Shown here in pieces: positions 54,985 through 64,000 of a stretch of DNA of 64,000 nucleotides (its first letter is position 1; every line of letters starts with the position of its first letter). Made by a program: the position numbers and the translations under genes. The notes under the pieces were generated by a model that was not told the DNA's origin, did no database searches, and worked only from the letters and a program-made list of their open reading frames with translations. The stretch is from Euborellia annulipes (Eukaryota > Arthropoda > Insecta > Dermaptera > Anisolabididae): positions 24,608-88,607 of the forward strand of contig JAKCPI010015600.1 of assembly GCA_023213315.1 (NCBI GenBank), read 5' to 3'.

Positions 54985-56555
54985 AAAATAGATACACAGA
55001 TAGATCATGTCGGGAAAATCACTTTTTTTGGATTCAGGGGACCTCAGAACGTGTATATCCATCAAAATCTCGAAATCGAATTTTTGACATGAATCCAATA
55101 CTTTCTCTCTATATATATATGTATATTAACTTATACATATAGGTAAGAGAAAGTAAAAATTCAAATCCAAATTGAGATTAGTTCTCTATACAAAAAGATG
55201 GGGTAACTCACCCCAGTAAAATTCTAAGTGGACTAATCATTTCTTACTTTTCTATCTAATGAAAAAAATCCCTACAAAATTCTGCAAGGGATTCGATGGG
55301 TTCCTAAGTTACCCAGTGTTATTATTATCTGTTTATGAGAGTTTCGAAATCTTCAAAAATTAATTCCGCCCCAGTAATAAGAAATTTTAGAATATAAATT
55401 TTAACTCAAACGGAATGCACTTATTTTTTAGTAAAAGTATTATGCATTATAGGGATAGGGCATTAACCCCCCTGGTTAATGCTTAATGCCTTCATAGCTT
55501 CCCCCCTCCGCCCCCTTTAAGGAAATGCGAGCTTTCGCCGCGAAATTACTCTCAAAATAATTTGAATACATTTATAAATAATTATTTTAATTTTTATTTT
55601 ATTTTGAAATTATTTTATTTTAATTTTCAACCCTTAATCCAAGAATATAATGGTGACTTAAGAAAATATTTTAAAAATGCCCTCAGGCTTGGTTTAGTTG
55701 GGAGCGTGCCTACCTTCTATACAGAACGTCGCGGGTTCAGACCCCTGACAGTCCGAAATGGATACCATATGGCTTAAATAGAAATATCTGGACCCCCAAT
55801 ATGTATATTATTAATTAATAACGGTTATCGTATAAAGTCTTATATGGCCTGAGTTGTCGGAAAAGACTGTGTGAATGTGTGTGTGAGTGTTGAGTGTGAA
55901 TGAGAAAAAAGTGTGTTTAAAAAAAAAAAAAAAAAAAACTAATTTTTTTTAATGACACCTACACCCCCCTCGCCCTTTCAACAGCTTATATTCTCCCTCT
56001 ACCCTTAGTGAAGTACAAAATATTTAATTTCATATTCAAAAGAATTGTTTTTCGCAGTCAAATTATTTATTTCTATCATTTTTTTTTTCAACGATAAAAT
56101 GCATAATAATTACCTTTAATAAGACTCTCAAGAGGGTGTGCTGGTTGACGGTGAGGTCAGGGTGGGTTACACTATATTAATTATTCACTTTGATTCACTT
56201 TAAACACAAATAAAAAAGAGCAGCGCCTGCATTCCGGCAACGCACTCAACTCGACTGGACGAGAGATTCGTCTCTCTCTTATTATAGGAATAAAAAGATG
56301 AAAATAACAATTCCCTTTTTATTAAAAGTAAAAAAATACCTTTTACTCTAATCTAACTATATTTAGAGATAAAAAAGAATGTCAACAAGTGATTTGGAAT
56401 ATTCCAAGGCCTTTCTTAAATAATCAACTCTTCATCCCCCCCCCCCTAATCAAAATAATAATCAACGCTATTTTTTGAATGTTTTCTATTTATTTGGCTT
56501 CGATTTAGCTAAAATAAATTTAAAAAATATTTTTTTCAATTTTTCAACCCCTAAT
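54985..56555 (+). repeat. B block copy 2, with A-family 3' end and a SINE-I
   Basis: An A-family 3' end (54985-55159) runs into the same ~1.25-kb sequence found behind 21842, including GGGTTCCTAAGTTACCCAGT and CAAGAGGGTGTGCTGGTTGA. It ends at CCCCTAATCCAA. A full SINE-I sits where copy 1 keeps only a tail. Confidence 0.82.
55678..55937 (+). repeat. SINE-I inside the B block
   Basis: Head GGCTTGGTTTAGTTGGGAGC and GGTTCAGACCC; body hairpin decayed; tail GTGTGTGTGAGTGTTGAGTG and poly(A). Copy 1 of the block has the matching tail only, so copy 1 has lost the rest. Confidence 0.8.
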
Positions 56556-56558
56556 CCA

Positions 56559-56615
56559 ATCTTAATAAATAAAATAATTAACAATGCTATCGCCTTCGGC
56601 GAGCTTCGCGTCTAG
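56559..56615 (+). mobile_element. Helitron 3' terminus
   Basis: TCGCCTTCGGCGA hairpin, then GCTTCGCGTCTAG followed by T, matches the Helitron end at 45215. TCTTAATAAATAAAATAATT at 56559 may be a 5' remnant, or the B block may itself be Helitron-borne. Confidence 0.55.
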
Positions 56616-56711
56616 TCAGAAAAAAATTAAAACCCTCTCCCCTGAAAACTTCCCTGGATCCGCCTTTGGGTTTTACATAGTATAATTTTTAGATTGAGTC
56701 TTACTTTAGGC

Positions 56712-57038
56712 CAGTGGTTTCCAAACTTTATTAACAACGCATCCCTTAAAAATATTTAATCGTATGACCCTCCCCTACCCAACCATTTAATAAAATAATA
56801 CAAAAACAAAAATTTTTAATACTAAAAAGATAAATTTATATAAAAATATTTTTTATTTATTCATACATTTATTATTTTAATTAAAAACTCTTCCAGAATC
56901 TTCTAAATTATTTTAATATTTTATTTATAAAACTAGCAATCATTTGGAAAATTGATCTCGGTGGCCAATATTCGCGCCTTCCCTTAGACTAGTCCGCGTC
57001 TCCCTAAGGAGGCGCGCCTCACGGTTTGGAAAACGCTG
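56712..57038. mobile_element. hAT MITE, 327 bp, decayed target duplication
   Basis: CAGTGGTTTCCAAACTTTA and CGGTTTGGAAAACGCTG are the termini. Flanking octamers CTTTAGGC and GTTTAGGT agree at six positions. It is homologous to the MITE at 21059-21345 and the truncated copy at 23820-23940. Confidence 0.8.
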
Positions 57039-57074
57039 GTTTAGGTAATTGAAAAAATGTTTATAATATACTGT

Positions 57075-57226
57075 ATTATAAAAAATATAAATATTTTCCT
57101 ATATTTATAAATTTTACATCTTGAATTCTAATATATCGGCTGAAACTAAATATATCTCAACACAAAAAATCTGGTGTGAAAAGCACAGAACACAACTTTC
57201 TGTTACCAAGGGTGCGACCACATCAG
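57075..57226 (-). repeat. A-family 5' fragment
   Basis: AAATATTTTCCTATATTTAT runs to a shortened palindrome (AAATCTGGTGTGAAAAGC ... CACATCAGATTTTT). Confidence 0.65.
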
Positions 57227-57359
57227 ATTTTTTATGATAATTATTGCAAATAATTGTGTGGGATGTTTCTTTGGACATTGTTAGTAAAAAAAAAACTAAT
57301 AAAAGACATTTTTGTCATAAATCGTCGTGTATTTTAGTTAGTAATTAATAGTCAAGTTG

Positions 57360-57560
57360 ATGAGGCGATTAGCCGCGGGAATAAAGCAGTTAGGCTTATA
57401 ATCCTGAATAAAAGCAACTCGAGTTCAAATTCACCTTATGGTCAAAAAATTATTCAAATCTATTTGAAATGCCTCTTTCTTAGGAAGGAAACGGGAACCC
57501 ACCTCAGTATTATTCCCATTCAGATTAACCACAACGTGTCAATTCTGACATTAATGACTA
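57360..57560 (+). repeat. tRNA-like SINE candidate
   Basis: GCGATTAGCCGCGGGAATAA (A-box-like) and CTCGAGTTCAAATTCACC (B-box-like) lie at tRNA spacing, followed by an unrelated body. Only one copy was seen. Confidence 0.35.
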
Positions 57561-59930
57561 AAGAGGGAAAATGAAAGCCTGTCTGCTACAATCAATTATT
57601 CTAAGTCTTTATTCAGCATGATTAATTTGTATGAGGCTCTTACGAGCTTGCTAATATTAATATCTTCAATCCCCTTTACATTAATGATAAATTAGTAATA
57701 AAATTAGTAGAAAATTGAATCCTTGCCATACAAAAAGCTCTCTTTGGACATCCAATTAAGTGCCAAATTCGTTAAATTAACCCCTTTTCAAATAACCGAT
57801 TATATAATCTAAACCTTGGGTGACAATGTATATATTAAATAGCATAATAATTGATCCCAGATACGTAATTAAGTTTAAACTAAAAAAAAATCGATTCGCT
57901 AATTACGTCATATGAATTACGAAATCATATGTTATATATCGATGTTTATAATTTAATTTTCTAAAAAGAGAAAAATAGATAGATATTAATAGATAAGAAT
58001 TTTTTTTTCTATTTACATCTCACTAAAAAAATGGGCTCGTATGAGTTCCAGAAAAAAAAAGAAATTTTTTTTTTTAACTTAATTAAAAGGTCGTCGGAAA
58101 ACCCATTTGGCCAATGGCAAAGTAAGTGTGTTTCAGATATAGGAACCCGAGAAAAAAAAAATTTAACCGGGGCATATATCTGGCTTCTTATTCACCGGGA
58201 TCCTTATACACTGGTTCACAAATTGTAAATGTGACCAGCGATTCTGGTCTCGGTAAAAAAAGAAAATACGACTAACGGATTTTATATCCAGATAGTGAAG
58301 ATATACTACAAAAATGATGCCACTACATTCTTCGAAAGGAGTAGGCAACACGCCGATGCTAAGGGAGTTAGAATTTTTAAGATCGGCGAAAATTGCAGTA
58401 TAAGATTTATATATTTTGTAAAATTAATTATCTATTAAGCCGTATGAAGTTTATTACTACTGCCCTTAATATTCGTATTAATCCGTTCAAGGAATGCCGG
58501 AACATGCGATTTAAACCTCAAAATAAATAATTTTTACTATGATATTTAAAAAAAAAAAAATATTATTTTAACCACACTCACACGATTTTTTATGTTTCAT
58601 TTTCTTCTCCTCTTTGAGTCTTAGCTTTTACAATAATCCATCTCCTATTCCTTCACCAAACAGGTTCTAACAATCCCTTAGGACTTAATAGTAATGTAGA
58701 CAAAATTAGCTAGAAATTAACGCAGGAGGAGAAGTTAGAGATAGGGAATAAAGTAACTTCACGGGGGGGCAGGTAGTTGGCCGATTGGATTCAAGGTGTG
58801 TGTGTCTTCGTGCACGGAAGTTTCTCGGATAAATAAACGAGGATCCCGGCAAGAATTTCAAATAATAATAATAAAAGACGCCCTAAGTTCATAAATATGG
58901 AAGTACACTGAATAAATAATGAAGAAATTAAGTTATATTACGACATCCAGGAAATGAAAACTTAGCGATTAGTTACCGTATTACCGGTAAAATAATTTTC
59001 TTGATTTTACCGGGAAACTGGTTTATCGATCAATCCTAGTTTTTAGTATAATTTTATTCTCCCATTTACACCTGCAAGTTTTTTTTTAAGTTTCAGGACG
59101 AAATATATACAGAAATTTCCAATTTTTAGGAAAAATTGTTCTCATCACAAATAGTAAAAATATTGTAGATGTTGAGAAGAAAAATATAAAGAAATTTGCA
59201 CCGAGAATCAGGTGTGATGATGATGCCAGAGAAAGAACAAAAAATATATTCATAGTTTAATGAGAATACTAAATTAGCCATTAAATTGTAATTTATTATT
59301 GTTTCTTTTTTTTTCCTTTTGGTGTTTGACATGGTACCAAAAAAAAAAAAAACTCCACGCGACAACTTTGAATTTCCCATTAAATTTCAAAGGCGACAAA
59401 AATTGGCAAACATTCGTTGATAAGAGAAAGGAGCTATTCGATCTTGAGATTGGAATTAGATTCATTTATTTCAATGGAAGAAAAAAAAAAGGTATTGTAA
59501 AATTTCGTTCTTTACACGTGTAGATAAATTAAGATTACTATACAATCGTAGAGTTGAAATTTTTAGATTGCCTCTAGACTTCATTAGAAACGATGATTTG
59601 ACAAATGCGAAAATCAATTTAAATGCTTTTTTTTTGTAGGGAAAAAAAAGGTCAAGGGAATTTATTTACTCACCCAAATCTTTACTGGTTGCACTTGTTC
59701 ACATCTGATCACCAAATGGATGGAATCTGAAACCAATAAAAAAAAAAAAATTATTCATTATTGAATGCTCATTTTATAAGCTTACAGGTAAAATAAACTA
59801 GAAGTCTTTGAATTTTAACCAAATTGTTCATAAATAAAAAGAAGAATTATTTAGTAGCCAATTAATAAACTATAAATAATAGTGAAAACAAAACAGACGC
59901 TTTTTTTCATCAGAGGAGGGTAATGTGAGC
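57561..59930. other. no gene recognised
   Basis: AT-rich. Frames at 58031-58228 and 59299-59523 depend on homopolymer A or T runs and are not supported. Confidence 0.45.
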
Positions 59931-59937
59931 TTCCTCT

Positions 59938-60188
59938 GAAGAGTACTAATACTTTACTGATGTACTTTATCAGTTTTTTTCGATTTACTCAAAATTCGCT
60001 CTAACGATTTTGATTAAAATTCATAAATCAATTATTTTTTAGATTCTTTTTAAAATGTATATTCTCATTTTGCCATTGAGAGCTTATGAAGACCACTTTA
60101 CTCTTGTACTTTATAGGAAAGATAGGGGAAATGGTTGCCATGGAAACAAAATAAAAATATTTTTTCATTTTTGTAAATTTTGCATTGA
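59938..60188 (-). repeat. A-family copy cut by the LINE
   Basis: The block runs from GTACTAATACTTTACTGATG through X-box GTTGCCATGGAAAC (60134-60147) to TTTTTGTAAATTTTGCAT, where A-family similarity stops and LINE sequence begins. Confidence 0.75.
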
Positions 60189-60390
60189 CTCTATGTGGCG
60201 GTGCAGTGTTTACAAATAGGAAAATATTCTGCTCGCTATTTAATTGTAATTTTTTGGAGTATTTGGTAATATTTAAAAACTTTAAGTGTTTCCTAGTGTT
60301 TTAATTTTAATCTTGTGCAAAGTGTAATATTTGTTTGTGCAAAAGAAGCATTAGTTAGTGAACTATCTCTTCCTGAAGGTAAGGGGTTAA
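60189..60390 (+). promoter_or_regulatory. LINE 5' untranslated region
   Basis: About 200 bp from GGCGGTGCAGTGTTTAC to the ORF1 start. Elements of this group use an internal promoter, so one would be expected here by analogy. No motif was identified with confidence. Confidence 0.45.
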
Positions 60391-62067
60391 ATGGCTGAGG
60401 GCGTGGACTTAAAGGCCTTCGGGGCCAATGAAGCAGCCCTGATAATTAATTCTTTTAACATTATGAATAAACAAGAAGAAGATGAAATGGAATTAGATTA
60501 TTTGAATAAAAGGAAGGCTGAAGATGAAAATATCCAAGGGGAGGCTGGAGACAGACAGAAGAAGGCTGCCTCTCTTCAAAGGGAATCCGCCTTTCAAGCG
60601 CCCTTCACTTCGTCAGGTATGGAATCAAATAATATATGTCTTTCATCTACACCAATTAACTCCAGTCATCAGGAGTTAGGTCAATCGTATTCTCATGCTA
60701 TTAGTTTCAATCGTCAGGTGACATCTCCGGCATTGGTAGAACCAAATAATATTTCCGTTCTTTTGTCACCTATTAATTCCAGTCTTCGGGAGTCAGGTGA
60801 GGCAGGGTCTTCTAATATTAGTTCCAATCTCCAGAAGACAAGTAAACCATTTTATGAATCATGTAGAGATAATTTATTTAATGAATATGACTCGGGACCA
60901 TTCTTTGTATTTATTGACCACCTAGAGGATGCAAGAAATAAAAGAATTCACCCTATGACCATAGGGAAAATGATTAGGGATAATGTCTTCGAGATTTATA
61001 AAAAAATAAAAGCTATCAAAAAGATCGGGCCATTTAGATTTAAAGTCGAATTGATTGATTTTGTCTCTGCGAATCAACTGATAGGGGAAAGGTTCTGGTT
61101 AGAAAAACAACTTTGTTGTTTTATTCCTAATTTTCTAATGTATACAAGGGGGATTATTCGAAATGTAGATCTTTCTCTTTCCGAGGAAGACATATTGCAG
61201 ACAGTCTACTCGGAAAAAGAAGTAGTAAAAGTAAAGCGCGTGATAACAAAGAAAGAGGGGAAAAGCAAAGTGTTGCCATTAGTAATTCTTACTTTTAGGG
61301 GGCAGGGGCTTCCAAGAAATATTTACTTATTAGGGGTATATTGTAAGGTAGAGCCATTCATCCAAAGAATAGTTCAATGTTTTAAATGCTTTAAATTCGG
61401 GCACACTAGCCCAAATTGCAAGGGAAATGAGCAGAAGTGTGAAAATTGTGGACAGGAGGGACATTTTTTGAAAGACTGTCAGTTTGTAACTATGTGCAGC
61501 AACTGTAAAGGAAGTCATAGAAGTACAGATTCGAAAAGCTGTCCGGAGTTTAATATCCAAAGAGAGATTAAAGAGTATATGCGACAAAATAATTTGTCCT
61601 TTTATGAGGCACTCACATTAGTTAACGAAAAAAATAAAAGTAATAGGGATAATAATAGTAATAAAAGTTACGCATCAATAGCGGAGATACCTCCACCGCC
61701 TCCTTTATCTGATGTGAACTTTCCTCCAATCCCTCAGGCATCTAAAGAAAGAGATAATAGGTGGTTAGGGAATAAAAGTAATTATATCGCGAGGAGACAG
61801 ACTGAACAAATGAATCCGCCTAGATTGATTCATAGAGAGAATATTTCGAACACTATGAATATCCCGCAAATCCCAATAATTAATGAAACAATATATAAAA
61901 ATAATATTGAACCCGATATAAATATGAATATTATTATTTTAGAAAGTGTGAAAAAAATAGTGGGGGCATTGGTCCCAAATTTAATAATTAACGAGTTATC
62001 GTCAGAGCATATGCAAATAGTCAAAGATACCATAACCAATTTTCTAGCTTATTCCCACAGTTTGTGA
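60391..62067 (+). CDS. LINE ORF1, gag-like nucleic-acid-binding protein
   Basis: The protein has 558 residues. By family analogy it coats the LINE RNA in the cytoplasm to form the retrotransposition particle. Three zinc knuckles are visible: C330-X2-C333-X4-H338-X4-C343, C350-X2-C353-X4-H358-X4-C363 and C369-X2-C372-X3-H376-X7-C384. This is the jockey/I-type arrangement, with the last knuckle slightly longer than usual. Residues 1-155 are hydrophilic and hold a roughly 39-residue internal repeat (units from about 78 and 117, each with NNI and INSS). Residues 170-325 (FFVFIDHLEDA onward) probably form the RRM-like and PRE_C2HC-like part. A proline stretch EIPPPPPL starts at 432, next to SYASIAE. 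The start is certain because TAA directly precedes the ATG at 60391. No frameshift is seen. Spacing to ORF2 is 125 nt. Confidence 0.93.
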   Translation: MAEGVDLKAFGANEAALIINSFNIMNKQEEDEMELDYLNKRKAEDENIQGEAGDRQKKAASLQRESAFQAPFTSSGMESNNICLSSTPINSSHQELGQSYSHAISFNRQVTSPALVEPNNISVLLSPINSSLRESGEAGSSNISSNLQKTSKPFYESCRDNLFNEYDSGPFFVFIDHLEDARNKRIHPMTIGKMIRDNVFEIYKKIKAIKKIGPFRFKVELIDFVSANQLIGERFWLEKQLCCFIPNFLMYTRGIIRNVDLSLSEEDILQTVYSEKEVVKVKRVITKKEGKSKVLPLVILTFRGQGLPRNIYLLGVYCKVEPFIQRIVQCFKCFKFGHTSPNCKGNEQKCENCGQEGHFLKDCQFVTMCSNCKGSHRSTDSKSCPEFNIQREIKEYMRQNNLSFYEALTLVNEKNKSNRDNNSNKSYASIAEIPPPPPLSDVNFPPIPQASKERDNRWLGNKSNYIARRQTEQMNPPRLIHRENISNTMNIPQIPIINETIYKNNIEPDINMNIIILESVKKIVGALVPNLIINELSSEHMQIVKDTITNFLAYSHSL

Positions 62068-62192
62068 GAAAGAATAGGTTAGATTAGGTACAGAGTAGTC
62101 AGAAAGTGCATGAATTGAGGTCATTCCTCCCTGGTATACTAATAAAATTTAACAATTGACGATCATAGGAAAGATAAACTTTTTCGAGAGTC

Positions 62193-64000
62193 ATGGATAG
62201 TTTTACTATTCTTCAGTGGAATTGTAGAAGTATTTACCCAAATAAGGGGAGTTTAGAGGCTTATCTTCAAGAAGCACCAGCCAATATAATAGCGTTGTCT
62301 GAAACGTGGCTAAAAGCAGGGAAAGATTTTAGATTAAGAAACTACAAATGTATAAGAGAAGATAGATCAGACGGTAAAGGTGGGACGGTATTGGCAATAC
62401 AAAAAAATATCAAATATAGTGAATTAAAAATTCACAAAATTTCGGATAATATACAAATCTGTGGGGCAAGAATATATCTGACCAATGGATTTGAACTGTC
62501 AATCGTATCAGGGTATAATAGGCCGAACTCTTTTATTTCTTTGGATGAATGGCTGGCAAGTCTAGAGGGCGTTCCTCAGCCGATTCTCTTATTAGGCGAC
62601 TATAATGCGCACTCACAGGAGTGGGGGTGTATATTCCAGGACCGGCAAGGAGAGGCTCTGGTCTCTCTTTGCGAAAGACTTAATCTTGTCCCTTTAAATG
62701 ATGGATCAGATACGAGATTCAATTATGGGACTAATGTATCGATAGTGGACGTATCTCTAATTTCTGCAAATCTATTCCCCTACTTTTACTGGAAAGTGGA
62801 AAACGATTCTCTAGGATCAGACCACTTCCCAATCAAAATTTGGAAACATTATCATATCCCTCATCCAATAGTTAATCGAGCTCCAAGGTATAAAACGAAA
62901 TTTGCGAATTGGCAATTATATAGAGAAATTATAAATAGTAGATTAATTTTTGCCCCTAACTATGAAGCAATAGAGATAAAATATAATTTTGTAATAGAAG
63001 CTATTATTGAAGCAGCTAATGCATCAATACCCGTAAGAAAAAATTCTCCACCCTCTCATTCACCCAACTGCTGGTGGACAAACGCATGTAAAGAGGCAAT
63101 TGAAAATCGTAAAATGGCGCATAGGATATATAAAGTAAACCCAATTTTAGAAAATTTTCTAAATTTAAAAAAAGCAATGGCTGCGGCGAAAAAGATAATT
63201 AAAGAGGCTAAGAGACAGTCGTGGGCAGTTTTTTGTGAGTCTATTAATCCCGCAACGAATAGCAGGGAAGTATGGCAAAGAGTAAGGGCAATTACAGGGA
63301 CAAAAAAATATTCAGGCCCACCTGTAACTACAGACACAGTTGAGGATTTCTTGGACAAAATTGCTCCACCTAATGTGCCTAGAGAGATAAGTTTTCGGTC
63401 AGACCATGATAGCCAAGACCTTTTAGAAATCCCATTCACTTTTAGAGAACTAGAGAGGGTCCTCTACACTAGAGGGCGGGAAACAGCTCCAGGCTTGGAT
63501 AACATAACTTATAGCATGATTAAAAACTTGCCGATTCAAGCTCTTGAGTTTATTTTGGCAATATTTAATGAAATTAGATATATGCACTATATTCCAGACA
63601 ATTGGAGGAAACAACTAATTATTCCTATTTTAAAGCAGGGTAAAGACCCAAATGTTGGCTCTTCATATAGACCAATTGCACTTTCTTCTTGTATGTTGAA
63701 GTTATTCGAAAAGCTTATAAAATTCCGTCTTGAGCTCTATTTAGAGCATAACCGTTTATTGCCGTATTTTTCATTTGGGTTTAGAGCAAACTCGTCAACT
63801 TTGGATTGCTTATCAATCCTGGTTAATAATATTCAACAGACCTTTGCAAGTAAAGGCTTCCTTTTAGCAGCTTTTTTGGACATAGAAGGGGCATATGATA
63901 ACGTAGACGTTTGTACGCTATATCACAAACTATGCAGTCTAGGTATTGGGCAATACACCTCAAAGCTAATTTTTAACCTATTGGCGGAAAGAAATATCGT
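62193..64000 (+). CDS. LINE ORF2, AP-endonuclease and reverse transcriptase, C-terminus outside window
   Basis: 602 codons are open from ATG 62193, with an in-frame TAA at 62175 upstream. The AP-endonuclease domain occupies about residues 1-215: QWN around N10, SETWL with E37, GDYNAH with D136, N138 and H140, and the SDH motif with D210 and H211. All expected catalytic residues are present, so it should nick target DNA for target-primed reverse transcription. The linker carries a Trp- and Lys-rich segment. The reverse transcriptase begins near residue 420: TAPGLDNI, SYRPIALSS at S491, GFRANSST, and LDIEGAYD with the first catalytic Asp, D563. The YxDD box would fall beyond the window. The order EN then RT and the motif forms indicate the jockey/I group. 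ORF2 is probably translated by reinitiation after ORF1. Confidence 0.93.
   Translation, partial: MDSFTILQWNCRSIYPNKGSLEAYLQEAPANIIALSETWLKAGKDFRLRNYKCIREDRSDGKGGTVLAIQKNIKYSELKIHKISDNIQICGARIYLTNGFELSIVSGYNRPNSFISLDEWLASLEGVPQPILLLGDYNAHSQEWGCIFQDRQGEALVSLCERLNLVPLNDGSDTRFNYGTNVSIVDVSLISANLFPYFYWKVENDSLGSDHFPIKIWKHYHIPHPIVNRAPRYKTKFANWQLYREIINSRLIFAPNYEAIEIKYNFVIEAIIEAANASIPVRKNSPPSHSPNCWWTNACKEAIENRKMAHRIYKVNPILENFLNLKKAMAAAKKIIKEAKRQSWAVFCESINPATNSREVWQRVRAITGTKKYSGPPVTTDTVEDFLDKIAPPNVPREISFRSDHDSQDLLEIPFTFRELERVLYTRGRETAPGLDNITYSMIKNLPIQALEFILAIFNEIRYMHYIPDNWRKQLIIPILKQGKDPNVGSSYRPIALSSCMLKLFEKLIKFRLELYLEHNRLLPYFSFGFRANSSTLDCLSILVNNIQQTFASKGFLLAAFLDIEGAYDNVDVCTLYHKLCSLGIGQYTSKLIFNLLAERNI

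Larger units (their letters stand above)
60189..64000 (+). mobile_element. jockey/I-like non-LTR retrotransposon (LINE), 3' end outside window
   Basis: This is a two-ORF LINE with a gag-like ORF1 (60391-62067), a 125-nt spacer, and an endonuclease-reverse transcriptase ORF2 (from 62193). The 5' boundary is placed where A-family similarity ends, near 60189. Both ORFs are open with no frameshift inside the window, which suggests a young copy. The reverse transcriptase C-terminus and 3' end lie beyond 64000. Confidence 0.92.

Noticed and set aside
59299..59523. 74-codon frame with a normal-looking middle (DKNWQTFVDKRKELFDLE)
   Set aside because: It depends on A runs on both sides for continuity and has no recognisable domain or splice context. 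Left as unsupported.
61330..62039. Reverse-strand frames at 61330-61587 and 61830-62039
   Set aside because: They are shadows of LINE ORF1 on the opposite strand.
63056..63439. Reverse-strand frame of 127 codons
   Set aside because: It is antisense to the clearly coding endonuclease-reverse transcriptase ORF2 and has no recognisable domain.

Overview
The window is AT-rich eukaryotic (invertebrate) genomic DNA made almost entirely of transposable elements and their relics. The mix of a jockey/I-like LINE, tRNA-derived SINEs, hAT, Tc1/mariner and pogo MITEs, Helitron ends and hammerhead-ribozyme-like fold-back elements suggests an arthropod or similar animal. The species cannot be fixed from the sequence. 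No conserved host protein-coding gene, genuine tRNA, rRNA or CRISPR array was recognised. The only convincing coding sequences are the two ORFs of a LINE at the right end.

The dominant component is a roughly 690-bp dispersed repeat, called A-family here. It begins with a ~90-bp palindrome (AAATCTGGTGTGAC at one end, GTCACACCAGATTT at the other) and carries a GTTACCATGGCAAC X-box-like palindrome. It then has AGTACTAGTAC, a CA-rich microsatellite, and a terminal hairpin ending GGTAAGAGAAAGTAAAA. More than 20 copies, internal-deletion derivatives and fragments lie on both strands, and many are split by other elements. A second class is a set of inverted-repeat elements of 150-1000 bp carrying CTGANGA-W-stem-GAAACGTC, a hammerhead-like core with covarying stem II (8.6, 21.4, 25.2, 30.3, 37.0, 37.4, 40.9 and 45.3 kb). 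A third class is a tRNA-headed SINE family (SINE-I; eight copies, several with 10-13 bp target duplications) and at least two further tRNA-like SINE families.

Layout: 1-3.6 kb, A-family copies, two intact and tandem. 4.8-9.2 kb, SINEs, a 269-bp hAT MITE inside a SINE, and an A copy with two insertions. 10-16.3 kb, more A copies, a mariner MITE and a perfect-looking fold-back. 18 and 27 kb, two copies in opposite orientation of one hAT element that carries another MITE. 21-24 kb, a 2.9-kb hAT-bounded composite sharing a ~1.4-kb block with 55-56.6 kb. 25-31 kb, pogo and mariner MITEs, SINEs and fold-backs. 33.07-34.15 kb, a nearly perfect 1,075-bp inverted repeat. 36.6-38.2 kb, an A copy split by two nested fold-backs. 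39.5 kb, a 50-G run. 43 kb, a degenerate tandem array. 45.1 kb, a minimal Helitron. 46.7-49.1 kb, a 2.4-kb hAT element. 54-57 kb, hAT MITEs, the second ~1.4-kb block and a Helitron end. 60.2-64.0 kb, the LINE, inserted in an A copy and running off the window with both frames open.

The elements record successive insertions, and target duplications let the order be read directly in many cases.
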